DNA of 64,000 nt, from positions 1 to 64,000 of the forward strand of contig JAVJVN010000015.1 of assembly GCA_040221055.1 (NCBI GenBank), in the 5' to 3' direction. The number at the start of each line of letters is the position of its first letter. Position 1 is the stretch's first letter. The stretch is from Rhodothermales bacterium (lineage in GTDB: Bacteria > Bacteroidota > Rhodothermia > Rhodothermales > UBA10348). The notes below the pieces were generated by a model that made no database searches, was not told the DNA's origin, and worked only from the letters and a program-made list of their open reading frames with translations. Positions 57,926-64,000 of the stretch are shown piece by piece. The translations under genes were made by a program, and so were the position numbers.

Positions 57926-59227
57926 CTACATATCCAACTGGATTTCCGCGGCAATCCGCTGGACGTCGTCCAGCACGCGAAGCAGGTTGCCGCTCCACAA
58001 CTTGCCGATTTCCTCTTCGGTGTAGCCGCGACGGACCAATTCGAGCGTCACGTTGAACGTCTCGGATGCATCCATCCAGCCATCCACGCCGCCACCGCCG
58101 TCGAAGTCGGAGGAAATGCCCACATGGTCAATACCAATGAGGTCGACCATATAGTCAATGTGGTCCACGAAGTCGGCGACGTTCACGGGCTCGACACCCA
58201 GGTCGCCCATCTGGGCCTGCAGGGCATCCTCAATGGGAGCAACGCGCTCGTTGTAGGCCGCCCGGTCCTCAGGCGACATTTCAAACAACTCACGGCGGCT
58301 GGAAACCAGTTCGATACCCATCTCAGCGGCAATCGCCGAGCGCACCGAATCGACGGCCGCGCGATACGCGGCATCCTTTTCTGAATCCACGTAACTGCGG
58401 AACGCAACGGTCTGCACAACGCCGCCGTTTTCCTTCAGCAGCAGGAGTTCTTCGTCATCCAGGTTCCGGCTGACATCGTTCAGGCCGCGCGCGGATGAAT
58501 GCGATGCCATGACCGGTGCCCGGGAGAGCTGCATGGTTTCCACGTTGGCCGCCTTCGACGGATGCGACAGGTCGATCATGATGCCATAGCGGTTCATGAG
58601 GGCGATGGCCTCACGGCCGAGATCGCTCAATCCGTTGTGCATCCAGATATCGTCCCGTTCGCCGGTGTTGGAATCCGAGAACTGGCTGTGGCCGTTGTGC
58701 GACAAAGACATGTAACGGGCACCCAGCTCGTGGAAGAGCCGGATGTTGTCCAGGTTCTCCCCGAGCGGGTAGGCATTTTCCACCCCGATCATGGCTACCA
58801 GCTTGCCCTCGTCCACCAGGCGCCGAACGTCGTCCGAATTCAGTGCGAGGCCGATCTGGTCCGGCGCCTTTTCCTGCGTCAGCCAGTGGATGGCCTCGAA
58901 CTTGGCCATGGCGTTCTCATAGGCTGCGGCATAGCCCTCGTCCGTCAGGTCGCCCTGTCCGGTGTAGACCACGAGCCAGGCCACGTCCAGACCCCCTTCA
59001 CGCATCTTGGGCAGCGTGACCTGGGTGGACAGGTCCATGGTGTAGTTCTGCTCTTCCGTGAAATTGCTGACGTTGATGTCGTCGTGCGTATCGAGCGTAA
59101 TGACGCGCTCATGGATGCCGCGCGCGCGCTCAACGAGGGCCTCTTCCGATTCGGTTTCCTGGGCGCAGCCGGCGACCAGGAGAAGCGCTGCCAACGGAAG
59201 GAATTTGAAGGCGGAATGTCGGATCAT
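57926..59227 (-). CDS. M19 family (renal dipeptidase-like) lipoprotein
   Basis: A 433-aa lipoprotein (FLPLAALLLVAGC, Cys near residue 21) with the membrane-dipeptidase signature: TLDTHDDIN (metal H-x-D), MIGVENAYPLGENLDNIRLFHELGARYMSLSHNGHS (bridging Glu and metal His), IDLSHPSKAA, MASHSSARGLNDVSRNL (metal His) and VGISSDFDGGGG (Asp). M19 enzymes hydrolyse dipeptides, including D-amino-acid-containing ones. Its stop codon TAG reads into GCTGGTTC, half of the dispersed 13-bp element. The last base of its start codon region overlaps the end of the RND gene by 4 bases (ATGA). Confidence 0.9.
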   Translation of the reverse strand: MIRHSAFKFLPLAALLLVAGCAQETESEEALVERARGIHERVITLDTHDDINVSNFTEEQNYTMDLSTQVTLPKMREGGLDVAWLVVYTGQGDLTDEGYAAAYENAMAKFEAIHWLTQEKAPDQIGLALNSDDVRRLVDEGKLVAMIGVENAYPLGENLDNIRLFHELGARYMSLSHNGHSQFSDSNTGERDDIWMHNGLSDLGREAIALMNRYGIMIDLSHPSKAANVETMQLSRAPVMASHSSARGLNDVSRNLDDEELLLLKENGGVVQTVAFRSYVDSEKDAAYRAAVDSVRSAIAAEMGIELVSSRRELFEMSPEDRAAYNERVAPIEDALQAQMGDLGVEPVNVADFVDHIDYMVDLIGIDHVGISSDFDGGGGVDGWMDASETFNVTLELVRRGYTEEEIGKLWSGNLLRVLDDVQRIAAEIQLDM

Positions 59228-62200
59228 GATGCTTGCTTTCGGTGAGTGATCCTTCCAATATAGGAAACGAGCGCAACCGCCATGACAGGGGCGAGCAGCG
59301 TACTTGCGGTAAGTCCACCGATGACCGTCACTGCGAGCCCCGTCCAGAAGTCGGCATTGTCAGCGTAGATCAGCATCGGCGCCATGGAAACAATGGAGGT
59401 CAGCGTGGTCGTGACCATGGGCCGGAGGCGTTCCCGTACGGCCAGCCGCATGAGTTGGCCCGCATTGCCCCAGGGGCGACGCTCCCGGTGCTGCCGGTAC
59501 CGGTCCACGAGCAATATCGAGTCGTTCACCGCAATCCCGACCATCAGGATGGATCCGATGAACGCCCCCTCGGCGAAATTCGCCCCCGTCCACGCGAAAC
59601 CCCAGGACACCCCGACAGCCGACAGCGGCACCGATACAATGACCACGAGCGGCAGCCGCCAGCTCTCGAACACGGCCGCCGTAACAATGAAGACCAGCAG
59701 CAGCGTCGCCAGGATCATCCAGGCAAAGGACTCCTTGACCTCATCGGTGAAGAAGCTGAACGACGCCATGTCGATGGAATACCCTACCGGCACGGCGAAC
59801 GCCGCCAGCTCGGCCTCCACGAAGTCGTTGGCCATCTGCCCCGGACCCCGGAAATCTACCGCCATGAACCGCTGATACTGCTGGTCGGCCCTTCGGACGC
59901 CCGACGGCCGCGTCTCAATGGTGTATTCCGCCACCTCCCCCATGAAGAGCTCCCGCCCGTTGCCCATGGCCAGAGGGCGCTCCATGACGTCGGCGATGTC
60001 GGCATCGTCGGCGCCCGATACCAGCACCCGCACCGGAATCTGCACATCTTCCTCGAGGTCGGCGTACGCCATGGGGAACCGCGTGCGGAAAACCGGGGCC
60101 AACGCGGCGGCCACGGCCTGCGCCGAGTGCCCCGACCGCTCCTCCGACTCCGGTGACCAGTCGAAGCGGAGCACCTGCCGCGCCGCCTGGAAGCGTCCGA
60201 ACTGGTCGGCATTTACATCCACACCCGCCACGCGGCGGCTCCGCCCCTCCAGGTGCCGCGCAAATTGCCGGGCCAACAGGTCCAGGTCCTCATAGTTGGG
60301 TCCACGCAGCTCCAGGCGCACCCCCGAAATTCCGCCCCCCACTCCGCTGAAATACCCGTCCTGCACCAGCCCGCCCACGCTTATCCGGAGGCCACCGATG
60401 TTCACGGCCTGCCCAATGAGCTGCTCCCTGAGCACGTACGGCTCGGCCGTCAAGAGCGATGCCTCATGGAATTGCAGCCGCATGTTCGCCGATTCCTCGC
60501 GCACGTTCAGGATGACCCGCTCCACGGAGGGCGACGCCAACGCCGTGCGCTCGAACTGCGACATGAGCGAATCGGCCCGGGCTATCGGATGCCCCGGCGG
60601 AAACCCCATGTTCACATACACTTCCGGTCTCGGCGACCAGGACCATCCGCGTCCGAAACTGACGCCGTTCCTGAATTTCCGTATGGCCCCGCCCAGCACC
60701 GGATCCAGCCATTCCCGCGTCGTGCGAACGGCCCGGTGGTCAAACGCCGCGTTGTAGACGGACGCCAGCCGCGCGGAGGGCGCCGTGTCCGGCACATCCA
60801 CCGTAATCCGCTCCGGCACGAGCCACACCGGGAGCCCCAGAACGAGCAGCAGCACCAGGACCGTCGTGCGCGGAAACCGGTCGGCCTGACGGTAGGGCCA
60901 GGCCAGGATTCGTCTGATGCGCCGCCCCGCCCTACCCGGCGGCGGATGCACGGGCAGGAAGCGGGTGGTTACGGGGACCACCAGGGCGGCCGCGCCCAAC
61001 GATGCGCCGAGCGTGACCGCAACCAGAATCCCGAACGGCAGGAACAGCGTCCGCAAATCACCGCTCAGGTACACGAGCGGCACCATGACGGACATCGTGC
61101 TGAGCGTGCCCCCAACGAGGGGCAGCCAGACCGCGCGGAGGGCGTCGGACGTGGCGCGCGGACCCCGCCGGATAAGGAGTTGCTCCACGACCACGACGGA
61201 ATTGTCCACCAGGAGGCCGAATACCAGCACGAGCCCCGCAATCGTCAGCAAATTCAGCGTCAGACCGAGCGGCTGCATGACCAGCATGGCCACGGCCAAG
61301 GAAACGCCCACGCTGAACACCACGACGACCGTGGCCCGCACACTGCGGAGCATGGTCAACAGCACAATCACGACCAGCAGGAGCCCGGCGCCGCCCCGCC
61401 AGCGCAGATCGTTCATCTGGTCGCGCACCTCTTCGCTCCGATCATCGGCCACAATCAGCCGCGCACCCTCCGGCAGGTCGGCCTCCAGCTCTTCGAGCGC
61501 CGTATACACGTCGCGGGCCACATCAATCAGGTGACTGCCCTTCGCCCGGTCAATGCGCAGCGTCACCACGGGCTGCCCGTCAATCCGGCTGATGGACCGC
61601 ACGGGCGCCGGCTCCATGTCCACGGCGGCCACATCCTTCAGCGTGACCTGCGCGCCGCCGGTTTCCCTGAGGACGAGGTCCCGGAACGCCGGTATCCGGT
61701 CTTCGGACGTCCGCATGAGGAGCGCGCTGCGACTGCCGTCGCGGAGCCGGCCGTACGCATCGTCCCCCAGCAGCTCCCGGATGCGCCCCGACACTTCCCC
61801 GGCACCGATGCCCGTGGCCGTCAACCGGTCCGGATTGAGGGTGATGCGCAATTCGCGCTGGGTCCCGCCGATTATTTCGATGTCGGACATACCCGGGATG
61901 CTCTGCAGGCGGGGCCGGATGCGCCGGTCGGCCAACGTGCGCACTTCATCCAGGGAGAGGGGCGCAATCAGCTGCACGGTCATGAACCCTTGTTCGTCGC
62001 GAAGCGATTCGGGGATCTGCTTGGTCAGGCGCGGCCACACACGATCGGGCAGCGTACCCCGGAGCACCGTCAATTGCTCGTTCAACTGCGCCACGTACAG
62101 GCCCACGTCCACGTCCTTCGATACGTGCAGCGTAAGCGAGGCCATCCCCTCCTCCGACAGGCTTTCGACGGATTCGGTGCCCGGGACGCGCTGGATGGCC

Positions 62201-62412
62201 CGTTCAATGGGCGCCGTTACGTAGCGTTCGACGGCCCGGGGCGATGCTCCCGGCCAGCCGGCTGATACCCGGACAATGGGCAATTCGACCTGCGGGACCC
62301 ATTCGAGCGGCACCTGGAACGTGGCCCAGATGCCAGCCAAAAGGATGGCCCCGGACCAGGCCAGGACGCCCACCGGACGCATCATCCACCGTTCAATCCA
62401 GTCGAAACTCAT
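59224..62412 (-). CDS. RND efflux transporter permease
   Basis: A 1062-aa inner-membrane HAE1-type RND protein. N-terminal helix (VGVLAWSGAILLAGIWATFQ), porter domains (VERYVTAPIERAIQRVPGTESVESLSEEGMASLTLHV), TM4 region with the proton-relay Asp in VFGLLVDNSVVVVEQLL, the second porter half, and the C-terminal membrane block with GIAVNDSILLVDRYRQHRERR. It would export substrates through a tripartite pump, but no adaptor or outer-membrane channel is seen in the window. It is coupled by ATGA overlaps to a second RND gene upstream and to the M19 dipeptidase gene downstream, forming a minus-strand operon. Confidence 0.92.
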   Translation of the reverse strand: MSFDWIERWMMRPVGVLAWSGAILLAGIWATFQVPLEWVPQVELPIVRVSAGWPGASPRAVERYVTAPIERAIQRVPGTESVESLSEEGMASLTLHVSKDVDVGLYVAQLNEQLTVLRGTLPDRVWPRLTKQIPESLRDEQGFMTVQLIAPLSLDEVRTLADRRIRPRLQSIPGMSDIEIIGGTQRELRITLNPDRLTATGIGAGEVSGRIRELLGDDAYGRLRDGSRSALLMRTSEDRIPAFRDLVLRETGGAQVTLKDVAAVDMEPAPVRSISRIDGQPVVTLRIDRAKGSHLIDVARDVYTALEELEADLPEGARLIVADDRSEEVRDQMNDLRWRGGAGLLLVVIVLLTMLRSVRATVVVVFSVGVSLAVAMLVMQPLGLTLNLLTIAGLVLVFGLLVDNSVVVVEQLLIRRGPRATSDALRAVWLPLVGGTLSTMSVMVPLVYLSGDLRTLFLPFGILVAVTLGASLGAAALVVPVTTRFLPVHPPPGRAGRRIRRILAWPYRQADRFPRTTVLVLLLVLGLPVWLVPERITVDVPDTAPSARLASVYNAAFDHRAVRTTREWLDPVLGGAIRKFRNGVSFGRGWSWSPRPEVYVNMGFPPGHPIARADSLMSQFERTALASPSVERVILNVREESANMRLQFHEASLLTAEPYVLREQLIGQAVNIGGLRISVGGLVQDGYFSGVGGGISGVRLELRGPNYEDLDLLARQFARHLEGRSRRVAGVDVNADQFGRFQAARQVLRFDWSPESEERSGHSAQAVAAALAPVFRTRFPMAYADLEEDVQIPVRVLVSGADDADIADVMERPLAMGNGRELFMGEVAEYTIETRPSGVRRADQQYQRFMAVDFRGPGQMANDFVEAELAAFAVPVGYSIDMASFSFFTDEVKESFAWMILATLLLVFIVTAAVFESWRLPLVVIVSVPLSAVGVSWGFAWTGANFAEGAFIGSILMVGIAVNDSILLVDRYRQHRERRPWGNAGQLMRLAVRERLRPMVTTTLTSIVSMAPMLIYADNADFWTGLAVTVIGGLTASTLLAPVMAVALVSYIGRITHRKQAS

Positions 62413-64000
62413 GATTCACGCGTGACGAGTGCGTAGGCTACAGGTACCACGAACAGCGTCAGCACCGTAGCGGCCATGAGGCCGCCCACGATGGCAATGG
62501 CCATCGGGGCCCGGAGCTCGGCGCCTTCCCCGAACCCGAGCGCCAGGGGCAGGAGGCCGAGGACGGTCGTGATGGTGGTCATCAGGATGGGCCTCAGACG
62601 GTCCCGCCCGGCTTCCAGGATGGCCGCGTGCGTATCCAGGCCGGCCGCCCGGCGCTGATTGATGAAGTCCACCTTGACGATGGCATCGTTCACCACAATG
62701 CCCACCAGGACCACGCTGCCGGTGAGGCTCATGAGGTTGATGGTCTGCCCGGTCATGGCCAGGACGGCGGCCACACCCGAGGCAGCCAAGGGTACCGTGA
62801 GCAAGACCACGAGGGGCTGCGTGAGCGACTCGAACTGGGCCGCCAGGATCAGAAACACCAGGACCACGGAGAACAGCAGGCTCCACAGCATGGCCTGCAG
62901 GCTGTTCCGGAAGGCCTCGTTGGCGCCCCCGACATTCCCCCGGACGGTGTCCGGAAGCCGTTCGGCCAGAACGGTTTCCGCCGCGCCGGAGGCTGATTTC
63001 AGGTCCGCTCCGGGCGCCACATCGGCCAGGATCCGGAGGACGGGCGATTGATCGGTTCGGTAGAGGGACGCCGGGAGCTCGACGAACGCGGCGGTGAGAA
63101 AGGTGGAGAGCGGCATGGGACCACCGGGCGTCACCACGCGCTGCGCCATCAGCTGCTGGATGCTCCCAATGCCTTCGGTCCGGAGTGTGATCGGGATGTC
63201 TTCGTTGATGGACCGCAGGTCCGTGGCGTGCACGCCACGCGCCCCGGCTTCCAGGAACGCCGTAATGGAGGACGCCTGCACGCCATACCGCGCCAGCGCA
63301 TCCCGCTTGAAATCCAGACGGTAGGCCGGCACGTTGAACGCATCGGCCCGGCGCACATTGTTGAGTTCGGGGCGGTCGGTGAGGGCGGCGAGCACCGCAT
63401 CGAACGGAACAGCCGCTTCCTCGCGGCGGTCCGCCACGAGATCGATGAACAGGTCCGACTCATCGCTGGCCAACAGCTCCTCCAACTGCGTCCGGACAAC
63501 GGTCACTTCCACGGTCATGTCCGCGGCGTGGGGTGCAGCGCGGGCAGCGTCCAGGGCCTCGTCCAGCGAAACGCCCGGCGCCAGCATGAGCGACAGGTCC
63601 CCTTCATAGGACGGCCGGGGGTCAATCTGCAGGCGGGCCTCATCGCGTTCGCCCAGGTCCGCCAGCACGTGATCGAAGGCCGCGTCCTGCAACAACACGG
63701 CGGCCAGGTCCGCCGATCGCGCATCCAGGAGCGGCAGGTCCGCGTCCGCGGGAAGTGAAACGTGAAGGTTCAGCCGCCCCTGATTGGTGCGTGGCACGAC
63801 TTCCCGCGGGAGTACGTCCAGGATGATGGTCGCTGCAGCCACCAACAGCACCCCGCCGGCCACGACCCAGCCTTTTTTGGCCAGCGCACGCGTCAGGGCC
63901 CGTTCGTAGTTCCTGACCAGCCGGGAGGCGCCGGAACTGGCGGGCGCGATCGCGGGCGCGACAACATCCGGGCCGGAGTCCAAACCCAAGCCCGTACCCA
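62409..64000 (-). CDS. RND efflux transporter permease (partial, runs off the window)
   Basis: About 530 C-terminal residues of a second RND permease; the frame is open to the last base. It contains the start of the second membrane half (KKGWVVAGGVLLVAAATIILDVLP), a periplasmic loop domain, and the final helices with FSVVLVFLILAAQFESLTQPLVVLLTVPLAASGVAAVLAMTGQTINLMSLTGSVVLVGIVVNDAIVKVDFINQ, including VVNDAIV, and DRLRPILMTTITTVLGLLPLALGFGEGAE. Two RND permeases in tandem with an ATGA overlap suggest a heteromeric MdtBC-like pump; an adaptor gene would be expected beyond the right edge. Confidence 0.92.
   Translation of the reverse strand, partial: GTGLGLDSGPDVVAPAIAPASSGASRLVRNYERALTRALAKKGWVVAGGVLLVAAATIILDVLPREVVPRTNQGRLNLHVSLPADADLPLLDARSADLAAVLLQDAAFDHVLADLGERDEARLQIDPRPSYEGDLSLMLAPGVSLDEALDAARAAPHAADMTVEVTVVRTQLEELLASDESDLFIDLVADRREEAAVPFDAVLAALTDRPELNNVRRADAFNVPAYRLDFKRDALARYGVQASSITAFLEAGARGVHATDLRSINEDIPITLRTEGIGSIQQLMAQRVVTPGGPMPLSTFLTAAFVELPASLYRTDQSPVLRILADVAPGADLKSASGAAETVLAERLPDTVRGNVGGANEAFRNSLQAMLWSLLFSVVLVFLILAAQFESLTQPLVVLLTVPLAASGVAAVLAMTGQTINLMSLTGSVVLVGIVVNDAIVKVDFINQRRAAGLDTHAAILEAGRDRLRPILMTTITTVLGLLPLALGFGEGAELRAPMAIAIVGGLMAATVLTLFVVPVAYALVTRES

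Noticed and set aside
60253-62265. 670-codon plus-strand frame across the RND permease
   Set aside because: Arg/His/Pro/Gln-rich shadow of a confident minus-strand RND gene.

Overview
The window is GC-rich, gene-dense chromosomal DNA, probably from the Bacteroidota/Rhodothermota lineage (Rhodothermales- or Salinibacter-like). That placement is an inference. It rests on an UpxY/NusG-like antiterminator, an OMP_b-brl_3-type TonB-dependent barrel protein, rhomboids with the Bacteroidota C-terminal helix, a DUF6090-like protein, 6-bladed propeller and LVIVD-repeat secreted proteins, many lipoproteins with classical lipoboxes, MEP-pathway genes (ispG, ispE) and few strong Shine-Dalgarno sequences. 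Two tRNA genes (Lys-TTT, Leu-GAG) are present; neither encodes CCA. No rRNA, CRISPR array or intact insertion sequence was seen.

Layout. 1-1.1 kb: a broken C-terminal piece of a polysaccharide chain-length (Wzz) gene facing an UpxY-type antiterminator. 1.4-4.4 kb: small membrane proteins, a lipoprotein, a DUF433 protein and a winged-helix-like protein. 4.4-10.3 kb: intergenic repeat clusters, ispG, an Rpn-type nuclease gene bracketed by an exact 26-bp direct repeat, and a large TonB-dependent-receptor-like protein. 10.3-18.4 kb: cell-envelope block with two tandem rhomboids, two class A penicillin-binding proteins, an LpxH-like phosphoesterase and ispE. 18.6-25.4 kb: a tight exopolysaccharide operon (SLBB export protein, Wzz, O-antigen polymerase/ligase, two glycosyltransferases), then a BamA-like barrel protein. 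27-31.4 kb: AAA/DUF4143 ATPase, FkbM methyltransferase, nucleotidyltransferase module, POT transporter. 31.5-38 kb: propeller protein, membrane-anchored AraC regulator, aspS with a short pyrophosphatase-like gene, second FkbM methyltransferase. 38-44 kb: small modules including an antitoxin-like protein, DoxX pair, AbiEii-like nucleotidyltransferase, TetR with a visible operator, a TPR protein with an in-frame stop, and a ribbon-helix-helix/PIN toxin pair. 44-52 kb: LVIVD protein, DUF305 lipoprotein, M28 peptidase, 6-bladed propeller lipoprotein, a split 5'-nucleotidase. 52-64 kb: tRNA-Leu with terminator, a Ser/Thr kinase-TPR gene split by a frameshift, LLM-class oxidoreductase, amidohydrolase, M19 dipeptidase, and a tandem RND efflux pair running off the right edge.

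The most unusual content lies outside genes. (1) At 49819-50019, five copies of a 7-bp box (TGGCGCG) repeat exactly every 21 bp, followed by five copies in the opposite orientation, also every 21 bp; the array is symmetric about position 49919. (2) A dispersed 13-bp near-palindrome, consensus YAGGMTSAKCCTA (typically TAGGATCAGCCTA), occurs about 20 times. It is seen only between genes or overlapping TAG stop codons, often in clusters spaced 20-22 bp and joined by a semi-conserved 9-bp linker. Copies of (2) also flank array (1). I know no name for either element.
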